This document shows positions 8,818 through 18,222 of a stretch of 64,000 nucleotides of DNA, piece by piece. The DNA lies in NCBI RefSeq assembly GCF_021233055.1, contig NZ_CP089538.1, forward strand, positions 5,038,501 to 5,102,500, given 5' to 3'. Under the pieces are notes generated by a model, which searched no databases, was not told the DNA's origin, and worked only from the letters and a program-made list of their open reading frames with translations. This DNA comes from Spirosoma oryzicola. Its GTDB lineage: Bacteria > Bacteroidota > Bacteroidia > Cytophagales > Spirosomataceae. The first letter of the stretch is position 1. Each line of letters opens with the position of its first letter. A program made the position numbers and the translations under genes.

Positions 8818-9198
8818 TTAAATAGCGATTACTGAAATTTCAACATTCACGTCTTTGGGCAACCGGGCCACTTCGACGGTTTCGCGGGCGGGCGGTTCGC
8901 TGGTGAAATAGCGTCCATACACTTCGTTGATAGCCGCAAAATTGTTCATGTCTTTTACGAAAATACTCGACTTGACAATGTTGGTATAATCTTTACCAGC
9001 CGCTTTCAGGATGGCTCCGATATTTTCCATGACCTGCTTCGTCTCGGCCTGAATGTCGCCCAGCGGAGCCAATTCAATAGCTACCTGACCTGAAACGAAC
9101 AGCATGCTCGCTGCCGAAGCTAAATCAACTTTTACCGCCTGACTATAAGGCCCGATGGGTGCTGGAGCCTGCTCCGTATAAACAATTTGTTTGCTCAT
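8818..9198 (-). CDS. ridA: RidA family reactive-intermediate deaminase
   Basis: Enamine/imine deaminase of 126 residues that clears reactive 2-aminoacrylate-type intermediates from PLP enzymes. The start at 9198 gives MSKQIVYTEQAPAPIGPYSQAV, the standard RidA opening. Other hallmarks are LFVSGQVAIE, the DMNNFAAINEVYGRYF helix and PPARETVEVARLPKDVNVEI, which contains the conserved substrate-binding Arg. It is the first gene of the ridA-gltX unit. Confidence 0.94.
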   Translation of the reverse strand: MSKQIVYTEQAPAPIGPYSQAVKVDLASAASMLFVSGQVAIELAPLGDIQAETKQVMENIGAILKAAGKDYTNIVKSSIFVKDMNNFAAINEVYGRYFTSEPPARETVEVARLPKDVNVEISVIAI

Positions 9199-9400
9199 AG
9201 TTTTATCAATAATAAGCGACGTTGGATCGGGGCGTGTTAAACGCATCCCGTATTGCGAATCGCTCTTTTGGTCCGCAAGTTACCACCAAACCAGCGGATG
9301 GCCGAAAAACCGCTCACGATCTTCGATAAAAACCCTATCGTGGATGGTGATGCGATCAGCCTGATGCGAACCTGTAGAAAGATTACCAACCAACTTCTCG

Positions 9401-10528
9401 ATGACTACCTGGAAAGATTTTTTTACGAGTGTATCGGATGATACAGAAACCCAGTTCGACCGGCTCAAGAACCGACTCTTCGGACGGTTGGACGCAAAAA
9501 AGCCGTACAAAATCGTCTACTACCGAGGCTTTGGCAGCCCAACAGCCGTTTGGCTTAAAGGGCGCGTACTGCGCGAACGGGATCTAAGTACACCAAGCGA
9601 CAACGATACGTTCTGGCAAAATCTTTTAGCGACCTACCAGCGTTTTAATAGCGATGAAGTGCCCGGCGTAACGGTGCGGATTGACGCCTTCGATCAGTCA
9701 TACACCACCACTACGGACAAAGAAGGGTATTTCGACATAACGATCAACCCGCCCGATGATTTACCGCCGGGCCGGGCCTGGTTTCCGGTTCGGTATTCGC
9801 TGGACGGCGTCACGCAACCGACCGGAGAAGCGGTAGAGAAGGATGGCTACCTGATGATTTCACCGTTGTACAGTCAGTTTGGCGTTATCTCCGACATTGA
9901 CGACACCGTACTCGTAACGGGGGCAACGAGTCTTTTACAAACGGCCCGGCTGACGTTTCTGGGTAATGCGTATACCCGCCTTCCCTTCGCCGGAGTAGCA
10001 GCTTTTTACCGGGCGTTGCAGAGCGGTCCGGTCACGACCTTGTTTAACCCAATTTATTTTGTGTCGAGCAGCCCGTGGAATTTGTACGATCTACTGGTCG
10101 ATTTCTTCCGCATTCAGGGCGTACCCAAAGGACCAATCCTGCTCCGCGATCTGGGCTTCAACCCCGAGCTGTTGTCGTCTCAATCGCATCACACGCACAA
10201 GCTGGCGATGATCAAAAAGATCCTTGATGTCAACCCACAGCTTCCGTTCGTGCTGATTGGCGACAGCGGCCAGCAGGACCCCGAAATCTATGCGCAGGTT
10301 GTTCGCGACAATCCGGGGCGGATTCGAGCCATTTATATTCGCGACGTTTCCGTCGATATGCGCGATGAAGCGGTCCGAGAGCTGATCCGAACGACGGAAG
10401 CCTATCAGGTGCCGATGCTTCTGGTTCCCGACACGGTCGAAGCCGCCGAACACGCAGCTTCGCTGGGTTTGATCGACCCGGATACCATTCCGGAAATCCG
10501 GGCCGACCGACGCGCCGACGAAGAATAG
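9401..10528 (+). CDS. App1-type phosphatidate phosphatase domain protein (DUF2183)
   Basis: A 375-residue protein of the App1 (DUF2183) family, HAD-like Mg-dependent phosphatases that in yeast act on phosphatidate. The catalytic motif DIDDT is at residues 165-169 (FGVISDIDDTVLVTGAT). Later motifs are YFVSSSPWNLYDLL and FVLIGDSGQQDPEIYAQV, the usual acidic third motif. The N-terminal 150 residues form a separate beta-rich part. No signal peptide, so cytoplasmic. Its stop codon is directly followed by the stop codon of the convergent TIM-barrel gene with no spacer. Confidence 0.9.
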   Translation: MTTWKDFFTSVSDDTETQFDRLKNRLFGRLDAKKPYKIVYYRGFGSPTAVWLKGRVLRERDLSTPSDNDTFWQNLLATYQRFNSDEVPGVTVRIDAFDQSYTTTTDKEGYFDITINPPDDLPPGRAWFPVRYSLDGVTQPTGEAVEKDGYLMISPLYSQFGVISDIDDTVLVTGATSLLQTARLTFLGNAYTRLPFAGVAAFYRALQSGPVTTLFNPIYFVSSSPWNLYDLLVDFFRIQGVPKGPILLRDLGFNPELLSSQSHHTHKLAMIKKILDVNPQLPFVLIGDSGQQDPEIYAQVVRDNPGRIRAIYIRDVSVDMRDEAVRELIRTTEAYQVPMLLVPDTVEAAEHAASLGLIDPDTIPEIRADRRADEE

Positions 10529-11491
10529 CTAAACGCCAGCGATCATTTTTTTCATCTTTTCCATCGACGTTTTCGCCACCGTCATAGCGTCCTGCGCGTA
10601 GTAGTTTTTGTTAAAAACTTCCAGCGATAGAATAATCGACTTGCTGGGATCTTTGATTTTAGTCAACGTTTCCTTGATGGGAGCCACACCATCGCCAGGG
10701 TACACCCGATCCGCATCGACAATAGCCTGCCGGGTCATGTTGGCCGGGTAATCGTTGACGTGAAAAACCTCGATGCCGGGTTTACCGATCAACGGCAAGC
10801 TGTCGATGCTGGAACCGCCTTTGAAGATGTGGTAAATATCGAGTAGAAGCCGTGCTGACGGGTGGCCGCTTTCGATGGCTACGTACATTACGTCGCTCAG
10901 ACGGCTCAGATTTTTGGAAAAGCCCCACATCTCCAGCTGCGGTACTACGCCCGTTTGATCGCCCAGTTCCAGGATAGCGCGATACCGTTCGGCGGCTTTA
11001 CGCAGATCGATAACCGGCGCGTCGGGTGCTTGTGCACCAACCGACGGGGTAGCTACGCGTTTGCAACCGACCTGCGCTAACAGTTCCATCTCGCGCTTCA
11101 TCTGTTCGACTCCTTTAGCCCGAACCGTTTCGTCATCGACAATCCAGGGCGCGAAGCCAATGGCATTTTCGATGCGAATACCCAGATCAGACAGGCGCTT
11201 TCGGGCATCGGCTACGGTTCCGCCCGATTTAACGTATTCCTGTAAGCTATCGATCCAGACCTCAACGGAGCGAAAACCGGCTTTGGAAGCTGTTTCCAGC
11301 TCCTTGACAAAACCTAACTTGTGCCCCCGCAGGGTACTCATATTCAGGCAAGGCGTAAACGGTGGCGGACCAGCCATTGGAGCCGTTTGCGGAAAGGCAG
11401 ACTGAGTGGTTGCCGAAGCAGGTGTAACCGATGCGCCAACGGCAGCAGTCAACGTCGTCAGTAGCTGGCGACGAGTCACGGATTGGGCCAT
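10529..11491 (-). CDS. Tat-exported sugar phosphate isomerase/epimerase-like TIM-barrel protein
   Basis: A 320-residue xylose-isomerase-like TIM-barrel protein. The N-terminus has a twin-arginine signal (TRRQLLTTLTAAVGASVTPASA), so the mature enzyme is predicted in the periplasm. Barrel landmarks are GFRSVEVWIDSL, PQLEMWGF, LLLDIYHIFKGG, VFHVNDYPAN and ILSLEVFN, with the Glu, Asp/His and Glu positions that bind a metal in this family. The real substrate is unknown. It converges on the App1 gene with the two stop codons adjacent. Confidence 0.85.
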   Translation of the reverse strand: MAQSVTRRQLLTTLTAAVGASVTPASATTQSAFPQTAPMAGPPPFTPCLNMSTLRGHKLGFVKELETASKAGFRSVEVWIDSLQEYVKSGGTVADARKRLSDLGIRIENAIGFAPWIVDDETVRAKGVEQMKREMELLAQVGCKRVATPSVGAQAPDAPVIDLRKAAERYRAILELGDQTGVVPQLEMWGFSKNLSRLSDVMYVAIESGHPSARLLLDIYHIFKGGSSIDSLPLIGKPGIEVFHVNDYPANMTRQAIVDADRVYPGDGVAPIKETLTKIKDPSKSIILSLEVFNKNYYAQDAMTVAKTSMEKMKKMIAGV

Positions 11492-11573
11492 AAACGTAAG
11501 ATCGTGCAGGTTGTTTTGGATTATGATACCGAATTCTAGTAATCCAAAACAGAAAACCCGCCTAACCTACTGT

Positions 11574-13271
11574 TTACAGCAGCGGTTCGTTAACCTGCGT
11601 ATCAAATACACCCGTCAGAACCCGACCGTTCCGCTTGACCTGCACCCAGATGCGGTAGTGCCCCGCTCGGGGGAATGCGTACGGAAACTCAACCATGTTG
11701 TTGGTCTTCATGGTATGGTTCATCGCAGGCATACCGGCCATCAGTAACTTGTTTTTTTCGGCTTCGGGCAAGGTTTTCAGCCTGGCGATGTAGGTATCAA
11801 TGCTGTCCCGAAATTTCACCGCGTCTGGGTACTGGAACGTGCGGGCAGTATCGCTAATCCGTCCGACCAGTGATCCTTCGGCAGCCATCGAGTACGTTCC
11901 AACCGGATGTAAGTGGATGTACACCGTTCCGTCCGAACGCAGAATAGCGGCATGTCCGCCCATACCGAGGTAAGGTTCCAGCGGAGCCGCTTTTCCCTGC
12001 GCATCCGCAACGGCAAATTTCAGGTTGTACAACTTACCAGCCTCCAACACCTGGCTCTTCTTATCCATCCAGACCATACTTGAACCGTCTTCGAGTTTTG
12101 TGCTGGCACCGGGCTTGCCACAAACGACCATATCGTTGTCCAGATGCGGCACATTCACGGAAGCGGCTTTTACGCCCATTGGCTCCGTTACCAGCCAGCT
12201 ATCATCCGGGTCGGACGGTTTGGCTGCGGCAGCCGCTTCGGCGCTGATTTTTAAAGACGGTACATCGACGGTGTCGGTCAGGGTTTCGGCAAAACCATTT
12301 CGATAGACGACATCGGCGTAAAGCAGGTATTTACCGCCCGGCAGCGCTGGTAAAGCTGCATCGTAGTGCAGCGTATCGCGTCGGTTCGGATGCAGGTGGG
12401 CGAAAGCATCCAGATTCGGTGTCCGGATCAGAAACAAATGCATTAGTTTCCCGTGATCAGGCAATACGTAGCTTAGGTTACGCCGTTTCTGCCAGTCGTT
12501 TGCAAAACCGGTTGTATCCACCTGGATCGTCAATTGCCGCTGTGCGTCAGCAACACGCACCGAAGCATTAATCGGTAAAGCCCGGTAAAGCTGCTCCGTT
12601 CGATAAGCCTCGGCGGTACTGTTCCACCAAGAGCGCCAGCCTGTCAGCATCAACGCAACGACAACCAGCCCAACGCCCATACCCGTCACCCGACGTCGAC
12701 GAAGACCGGCTACAGCGGATTGACCGGGCACAACGACACCATCGGCATTGCTGGCTCCAATAATGGTAATCAGCATAACAATGAGCAACAAGCCCATAGC
12801 CGCCAGCCCCCAACCCGTCCCGGCAGGCATCTCACGCAACGCTGTAGCTACAGCCGCTACCGGAACAACGACTTGCTGTTTGCCATCGGGACCATCGATG
12901 CTAATTTCTACACTCGATGAACCGGAACTCATCAGCCACACGTCGGCCTCGTACTGATTCGTACCTACCGGTACAAGTACATCATGCGTGGGTGCTCCTT
13001 TGTCACCGGAGTTGAAATAAATAGGCCGCGCTCCCAGGCTGCTAACGCGCCCCTGCTCGACGAATACCGTTACTTTGGCCGTTCCGGGCACTACATCGGG
13101 CGGGTTTACCTGAATCAGCAATTGGTATTTACCCGCTTTTTTCTGCACGATTACCCCCGAACTACCGACGTGGGCGTTGGCTGTGATCGACAGGCAAACA
13201 AATAATAAGATTGTATATAGATGTATGATCCAGCCTGATCCGCTTTTCTGCAGGCGTTGATTACGCTTCAT
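11574..13271 (-). CDS. Membrane-anchored His-rich protein with two FixH/YtkA-like beta domains
   Basis: A 565-residue protein of unknown function. A signal peptide (ending TANAHVG) leads into an extracytoplasmic beta domain, then two transmembrane helices (about residues 155-172 and 196-211), then a long extracytoplasmic part. That part holds two similar beta domains with HLHP motifs: HLFLIRTPNLDAFAHLHP and GMGGHAAILRSDGTVYIHLHP, each followed by a PGGKYLLYADV or AGHYRIWVQV strand. This resembles YtkA/FixH/CopC-like domains. The gene forms an operon with the downstream membrane protein (28-base gap). A metal-handling role, copper for instance, is inference only. Confidence 0.7.
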   Translation of the reverse strand: MKRNQRLQKSGSGWIIHLYTILLFVCLSITANAHVGSSGVIVQKKAGKYQLLIQVNPPDVVPGTAKVTVFVEQGRVSSLGARPIYFNSGDKGAPTHDVLVPVGTNQYEADVWLMSSGSSSVEISIDGPDGKQQVVVPVAAVATALREMPAGTGWGLAAMGLLLIVMLITIIGASNADGVVVPGQSAVAGLRRRRVTGMGVGLVVVALMLTGWRSWWNSTAEAYRTEQLYRALPINASVRVADAQRQLTIQVDTTGFANDWQKRRNLSYVLPDHGKLMHLFLIRTPNLDAFAHLHPNRRDTLHYDAALPALPGGKYLLYADVVYRNGFAETLTDTVDVPSLKISAEAAAAAKPSDPDDSWLVTEPMGVKAASVNVPHLDNDMVVCGKPGASTKLEDGSSMVWMDKKSQVLEAGKLYNLKFAVADAQGKAAPLEPYLGMGGHAAILRSDGTVYIHLHPVGTYSMAAEGSLVGRISDTARTFQYPDAVKFRDSIDTYIARLKTLPEAEKNKLLMAGMPAMNHTMKTNNMVEFPYAFPRAGHYRIWVQVKRNGRVLTGVFDTQVNEPLL

Positions 13272-13299
13272 AATGATTGGTTTCGTCTGTCTAACTTCT

Positions 13300-14550
13300 C
13301 TACCGTACCACTCGTTTCATCCAATTTCCCCAAAGCAGACCGACACGAGCCGAAAGCGTAGCGTAGAGCAAAGCCTTACCGAAACCCATCCAGAAAGCCG
13401 CGGGCGACTGCATGTTCCAGGGAGCATAATCGTAACGGTATTTCCAGTCAGGAGAATTATCATAACTCCAGGAATACGACAGAAAGAAGCCATTACGAGC
13501 GTACGGCGACTTCAACAAAAATTCTCCAAAGGGCCACTGAACCGCCAGCAACACAAGTAGAAATACGACAGCATACAAGGCGGCCAGCACCCAATCGTTT
13601 AGTTTACGTTTCCCGTTATTGGCCGTATCGAAGCGATGCATTAGCCAGTCGAGTACCAGGGCGGGTACAACTAGCAGTACCGGAAAGATAAACGGCTGGT
13701 AATGCGTAATGGGGTTGTTGATCGGTCCCAGCCGGGGAGTGGCCGAAAAATTCTGTAGCACCCAGCTAGGCGCTAGCATACCTAGGGCGTAAATCGCGGT
13801 GATGATCGTGAGCGGCCAGCGCAAGAGCGACGCCCGCGCAACGGCCAGCAAAAAGAACGGGAAAATAATCGCCCCCGTGACGTAGTACCCTGACGAATGA
13901 GTCTCGTGCCTCCCCATCGATTCAGTCGTGAGTGTGTTGAGCATCATCAGCAACAGACCTGCCGAAATCGCGAACAACCATTTCAGGCGTGTAGCCTGCC
14001 GTTCGCTATCCGAATTGTGGATGAGGGATTTACCCCGATACTGATTCTGCAAAGACAGCACCCCAACCAGTGCGCCAAACTGAACGGTCATAATACCGAT
14101 GGCTAAAATCGTGTGGGGCGGGGTCAGAATCTGAACGTCGAGTCCGTAGGTATTATGCCACCAGTCGTCGAAAGGAGCCGATGTCAGCATAGCCAGTGCT
14201 CCCCATACGCTGAACATAGCCCCCAGCGGTCCGTAGAAAACACCCCAGAAGGGAACAGCAGCCGAACGACCGGGATGGTTTTTGGTCAGCGTAAGGTTAA
14301 GAATCTGGTAGGCCGAAAACAGCCCTGACACAATCGCTCCAACGTAGATAACTACGTGCGGAGGAGCCAGCAGGCCATCACGCCCAATGCTCATGTGCCA
14401 CATAATGTCCCACAGCAGTCCCATTACGACGCAGAAGGACGAAAAAACAACCGCGTAAATGTAAACGGGTATGCCTAGCCGCCAACCCGCAAGCCGGGTT
14501 GATGAAGACGCCCGCACAGATGGTATTGATGACGATATTGCGGATTCCAT
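13300..14550 (-). CDS. Polytopic membrane protein with a duplicated WH-G-D-PPH motif
   Basis: A 416-residue integral membrane protein with about ten hydrophobic segments and no assigned family. Two motif copies are visible: WHMSIGRDGLLAPPH (residues 51-65) and WHNTYGLDVQILTPPH (131-146). Each pairs a Trp-His with a Pro-Pro-His at the membrane edge, a pattern suited to metal or haem binding, although this is inference. It is the promoter-proximal partner of the His-rich protein downstream, so the two probably work together. The first 20 residues are Ser-rich and cytoplasmic. Confidence 0.7.
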   Translation of the reverse strand: MESAISSSIPSVRASSSTRLAGWRLGIPVYIYAVVFSSFCVVMGLLWDIMWHMSIGRDGLLAPPHVVIYVGAIVSGLFSAYQILNLTLTKNHPGRSAAVPFWGVFYGPLGAMFSVWGALAMLTSAPFDDWWHNTYGLDVQILTPPHTILAIGIMTVQFGALVGVLSLQNQYRGKSLIHNSDSERQATRLKWLFAISAGLLLMMLNTLTTESMGRHETHSSGYYVTGAIIFPFFLLAVARASLLRWPLTIITAIYALGMLAPSWVLQNFSATPRLGPINNPITHYQPFIFPVLLVVPALVLDWLMHRFDTANNGKRKLNDWVLAALYAVVFLLVLLAVQWPFGEFLLKSPYARNGFFLSYSWSYDNSPDWKYRYDYAPWNMQSPAAFWMGFGKALLYATLSARVGLLWGNWMKRVVR

Positions 14551-14815
14551 AAAAGGATTCGTAAAGGTTTGGCTAACAAGGCTGAAAATTACGAAAACGT
14601 CATCAGCTAGCCTAAAAATAATCCTACCAATTGCTAAGTCTCAGGGGCACTAGCAATCTTGTCTTTCAGGTAAGTAACGATCAGCAACCGATCGACCACG
14701 CCTGCTAATCTTACTTTCTTCATAATACCCCTTTTGACTAGACTGAGTGAATGGGATACAGATCCGTTTATTTATGACGTTATTTGCACAACCGTACGCA
14801 TTCCTCTTCATCCCT

Positions 14816-15436
14816 ATGCTTCGCTTCCCTTCACCGGTACGTTCGTCAGCGCTTGTCGCAAAAGCCTTTTTTGTCCTGCTTAGTCTGTGCATGAGCGCCT
14901 GCGTACCCGATTTTCTGCTCTCCAATCCCGATTGGGTGGTTATCGAAGAGGGCGAGCACGAGCCTATGCCGAAGCGAAAGGTAGGGCTGTTAATAAGCCC
15001 CGGCCAGATAACCGCCGAAGTGACCTTCGACAGTAGCTGTGTGTACGATATTGGCGCGGTCGATGCCGACGACTGGAACAAAGTAATTGGATTAGGTTTC
15101 GTGGGATCGAAAGATCAGCCGCTGGACGGTGTTCCTCCGCATCAGGTCGACGGCGCACGGGTCGGCTGGCGTTATAATCCAAAGACCAAACGTATCGACC
15201 TGGGAGCCTATGCCTATGTAGCGGGCAAACGCGTTGACTTCAAAGTAGCCGAAACAGCCATCAATCAGCCCACTCGGCTGACAATAAAAATCGACTATGA
15301 CCGCAAAGTATACCAGATATTGGGTGGTCAGCCAATTGCGTTCACGCACGATAAATCGTTTGCTTACGCCACCGGGCTTTACTTCGGCGGTAGCCAGCCA
15401 GCACCACACCGGATCAAAGTGAAAATTGTGGATTAG
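14816..15436 (+). CDS. Putative lipoprotein of unknown function
   Basis: The frame is open from 14747, with ATG codons at 14747, 14774 and 14816. The last gives the best lipoprotein signal: basic start, hydrophobic run and lipobox SLCMSAC. The mature part (about 180 residues) looks beta-rich with a concanavalin-like feel (GARVGWRYNPKTKRIDLGAYAY, TRLTIKIDYDRKVYQI, ATGLYFGGSQPAPHRIKVKI), as in small ligand-binding or glucanase-like folds. I do not recognise the family. It stops 6 bases before the AraC-type regulator and may be cotranscribed with it. Confidence 0.7.
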   Translation: MLRFPSPVRSSALVAKAFFVLLSLCMSACVPDFLLSNPDWVVIEEGEHEPMPKRKVGLLISPGQITAEVTFDSSCVYDIGAVDADDWNKVIGLGFVGSKDQPLDGVPPHQVDGARVGWRYNPKTKRIDLGAYAYVAGKRVDFKVAETAINQPTRLTIKIDYDRKVYQILGGQPIAFTHDKSFAYATGLYFGGSQPAPHRIKVKIVD

Positions 15437-15442
15437 GGCCGT

Positions 15443-16594
15443 ATGACCATCGCTCCCTTCGACCTGCTTCTGCTGCTGGGTACGTTGCAAGGATTCATTC
15501 TGGCTACGCTGCTGTGGATCAATGGTAAAGGGAACCGATTATCGAACCGACTCTTGGCTACGCTTATTGGGTTGCTGGCCATGATGAGTCTGGCCGTGGG
15601 CGTTCCCATACCGAACCCGTGGGTAGGGCTTCTACTGGATTTGCTGCCACTCTTCGTCATCATGCCGCTCGGCCCCCTGATGTACTTCTACAGCAAATCT
15701 ATGCTGGATCCAGCGTTTCAACTAGGGCGGCAAGAACGACGTCATTTTTACCCGGCAGTGCTGGATCTGGGGTCTCCACTAATCATCTGGACATTTTTCA
15801 TCGGAAAGTTTCTGGGATTGGTTGACGGAAAAAGCGGTCCTGCTTGGGGGCACGCCATGCAGGAGTACAACACCTACGCCGACATTCCGCGCTGGATTTC
15901 GCTGACGGTTTATCTCGTATTGACGGGTCGCTTGCTCAACAGTTATCGAGCCACCCGGACCAAACAGCCGGACGAAAAAAACCTTCGCTTGCTCCGACAA
16001 TTTTTCACCGCATTTCTGATTTTTCAGGTTATCTGGTTTATCCACTTGGTGCCGTACATCATCCCGGCTACCCGTGGGCCGCTACTGGATCGCGTTGGCT
16101 GGTATCCGATCTACGTTCCTATTGCCGTGCTAATTTATTGGCTGGGATTGAAAGGTTATCTGCACGCCCGGTCAACAACCCCTGTCGTCCAGCCCCCCAA
16201 ACCTGCGGGTGCCGAACTACCCGAAGCAATCGTGAAGCCGGTTGTCGATGCGCTCTTGAACGCTATGTCGGCGAAGCAGTTGTTTTTAGATCCTGAACTG
16301 ACGGTTGAAAAACTAGGTCAGCATACGCAACTAAGTCCTAAACTGATCTCCGCCGTTCTGAACCAGCACGTACGCAAAAACTTCAATGGCTTCGTCAACG
16401 AATACCGCGTTGATGCGGTGAAGCAGCGGCTAACTGACCCTGCTTACGGGAACCTGACTCTAACAGGCATTGCCTTCGACTGTGGCTTCAACTCACAGGC
16501 CACTTTTCAACGAACATTCAAGCAGCTGACGGGCGTGTCGCCGGGCGAATACCAGGCGCAACAAAAGAAAAACACTGCTCAAATCCGGATTTGA
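15443..16594 (+). CDS. AraC-family transcriptional regulator with an N-terminal membrane domain
   Basis: A 383-residue regulator with about six to seven N-terminal transmembrane helices (residues 6-230) and a C-terminal AraC-type helix-turn-helix domain (about 275-375). The DNA-binding part includes NFNGFVNEYRVDAVKQRL and the classical end LTGIAFDCGFNSQATFQRTFKQLTGVSPGEY. This build is common in Bacteroidota and suggests a membrane-sensed signal. Targets are unknown; the preceding lipoprotein and the following S41 peptidase are candidates. A 24-bp perfect palindrome overlaps its stop codon. Confidence 0.88.
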   Translation: MTIAPFDLLLLLGTLQGFILATLLWINGKGNRLSNRLLATLIGLLAMMSLAVGVPIPNPWVGLLLDLLPLFVIMPLGPLMYFYSKSMLDPAFQLGRQERRHFYPAVLDLGSPLIIWTFFIGKFLGLVDGKSGPAWGHAMQEYNTYADIPRWISLTVYLVLTGRLLNSYRATRTKQPDEKNLRLLRQFFTAFLIFQVIWFIHLVPYIIPATRGPLLDRVGWYPIYVPIAVLIYWLGLKGYLHARSTTPVVQPPKPAGAELPEAIVKPVVDALLNAMSAKQLFLDPELTVEKLGQHTQLSPKLISAVLNQHVRKNFNGFVNEYRVDAVKQRLTDPAYGNLTLTGIAFDCGFNSQATFQRTFKQLTGVSPGEYQAQQKKNTAQIRI

Positions 16595-16598
16595 GCAG
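16575..16598. promoter_or_regulatory. 24-bp perfect palindrome at the 3' end of the AraC-type gene
   Basis: The halves CTGCTCAAATCC and GGATTTGAGCAG are exact reverse complements with no spacer. The site overlaps the stop codon (TGA at 16592-16594) and lies 47 bases before the S41 peptidase start. With no loop and no T-run it is a poor terminator; a protein-binding dyad for the next gene is possible but unproven. Confidence 0.4.
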
Positions 16599-16644
16599 AT
16601 CCGCTCATTGGTTTTAGCCTGTTTTGGGCCAAAATCAGCGAATT

Positions 16645-18168
16645 ATGAGCAACCTCTACCATCTTCTCTTTTTTCTTCTATCCTGCTCCCTACACGCCCA
16701 ATCGGTTCGTGACACCTTGCAAACCACTATGCTGCAACCCGCCGATATGCAGGCTGACTTTCGGTATTTCCGCCGGTTGCTGGAAGAAACCCATCCCGGT
16801 CTGTACCGCTACACGCCCAAAGCAATCATGCAGGCTAAACTGGACAGTATCGACGGTACGTTGACGAAGCCAATGCCGTTCCATGCCTTTTACCAAACCA
16901 TCGAAGCCCTTATCGTTGACATTCGCTGTGCGCACACCCACGCATTCCCGACTAAAGAATGGCGACGGGGTTTCGACACCTGGAAAACGTTTCCGCTGTT
17001 TATCCTGCCCATCCAAGATCGCTCGTACGTGCTATTCAACGGCACCGCCAATCCGCTTATCAAGCCAGGCTTCGAACTACTGCGTATCAACGGGCGGGAT
17101 ATGGCCAGTATTCAGCTGATCCTGTATCGCTACCACTGGGCCGATGGCTACATCCAGACCTCGAAGCAGGCTAGCATGAAAGGCGCACTTTTCGCCTTAT
17201 TCTACTACTGGTTCGTTGAGCAACCGGATACGTTTCAGCTATCGTTCAGGACGCTGGCGGGTGATACAATTCAGGTCGATGTGCCGGCTCAGCCTTTCCA
17301 TACGTCGCTAAAGGGGTACATCAAGAATCCCGTCAACAAGCAAATGATCGCGTGGTATTATCAAAAGAACCAGAAGCATCCCTGGCGGCTCTCCTTTCCG
17401 AAAGACGTTGCCCAAACGGCCTACCTGCGTATCGACGGCTTCAGTGGCGAAGGGGCTAGCAGCAACGAAACCGCCGTGGCCCGGTTCCGAGTGTTCATGG
17501 ATAAGACGATGGCGAAGATTGAGAAACTAAAAGCCCGTAACCTGATCGTTGACATCCGGGATAATCCGGGCGGCTGGGATAGCCAGGGCATTGAACTGTT
17601 CACGTACCTGATGAGGTCGAATTCTGCGGCTCCATATTATGCCCGGCAACATAGTGTTACGGATAGCTCAGCATTTATCGAGTTTTCGGATTTGTCGGAG
17701 GCTGATCGGAAGAACATAAAAAACGAACTACTACCCGAACCGGATGGAACGTTTACGCTCAGACAGGGCGACAGTGGTCGGGGTCCCAAACGGTACTCAC
17801 CCAAACCAAACCGATTCAGGGGAAAAGTTTATGTACTCATGAATGGCCAGAGTGCGTCGACCACATCTGAGTTTCTAGCCGTTGCGCACGCCAACAAGGT
17901 AGGTGTGTTTATCGGTGAAGAATCCGGTGGTGCTTACGAAGGGGGAAATGGCGGAAGCTTTATTACGCTGGAACTGCCTCACTCCAAGATTCAGGTGGGT
18001 ACGCCCCTCGTCTATTACAACATGGCTGTCGGAAAAACAGGCGCCAGAGGACGCGGAACCCTCCCCGATTATACCATCCCGATCAGTCTAAAAAACATCC
18101 TTGAGCACACCGACGACCAACTGGACTTTGTAAAGAAATTGATCAGAACGCACTTAAGCTCAAACTGA
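16645..18168 (+). CDS. Secreted S41 family peptidase
   Basis: Serine protease of the C-terminal-processing (S41) type, 507 residues from the ATG at 16645, which gives a good signal peptide (MSNLYHLLFFLLSCSLHAQ). The frame opens 21 bases earlier but adds only polar residues. The core reads LIVDIRDNPGG, then YVLMNGQSASTTSEF with the nucleophilic Ser, and GEESGGAYEGGNGG. No PDZ domain is obvious; the N-terminal helical part (FRYFRRLLEETHPGLYRY) is typical of the Bacteroidota tricorn-like subgroup. Substrate unknown. Confidence 0.88.
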   Translation: MSNLYHLLFFLLSCSLHAQSVRDTLQTTMLQPADMQADFRYFRRLLEETHPGLYRYTPKAIMQAKLDSIDGTLTKPMPFHAFYQTIEALIVDIRCAHTHAFPTKEWRRGFDTWKTFPLFILPIQDRSYVLFNGTANPLIKPGFELLRINGRDMASIQLILYRYHWADGYIQTSKQASMKGALFALFYYWFVEQPDTFQLSFRTLAGDTIQVDVPAQPFHTSLKGYIKNPVNKQMIAWYYQKNQKHPWRLSFPKDVAQTAYLRIDGFSGEGASSNETAVARFRVFMDKTMAKIEKLKARNLIVDIRDNPGGWDSQGIELFTYLMRSNSAAPYYARQHSVTDSSAFIEFSDLSEADRKNIKNELLPEPDGTFTLRQGDSGRGPKRYSPKPNRFRGKVYVLMNGQSASTTSEFLAVAHANKVGVFIGEESGGAYEGGNGGSFITLELPHSKIQVGTPLVYYNMAVGKTGARGRGTLPDYTIPISLKNILEHTDDQLDFVKKLIRTHLSSN

Positions 18169-18174
18169 AGCTCC

Positions 18175-18205
18175 TTCGTATGCATTTAGAAATTAATTAT
18201 TTTTG
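18175..18205 (+). promoter_or_regulatory. Putative Bacteroidota-type promoter of the toxin-antitoxin pair
   Basis: TTCG at 18175-18178, a 19-base spacer and TATTTTTG at 18198-18205 fit the Bacteroidota TTG/TAnnTTTG pattern except for one base in the -33 box. Transcription would start about 10 bases before the antitoxin ATG at 18223, giving a very short leader. Confidence 0.4.
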
Positions 18206-18222
18206 TTCAAACGCTATGAACT

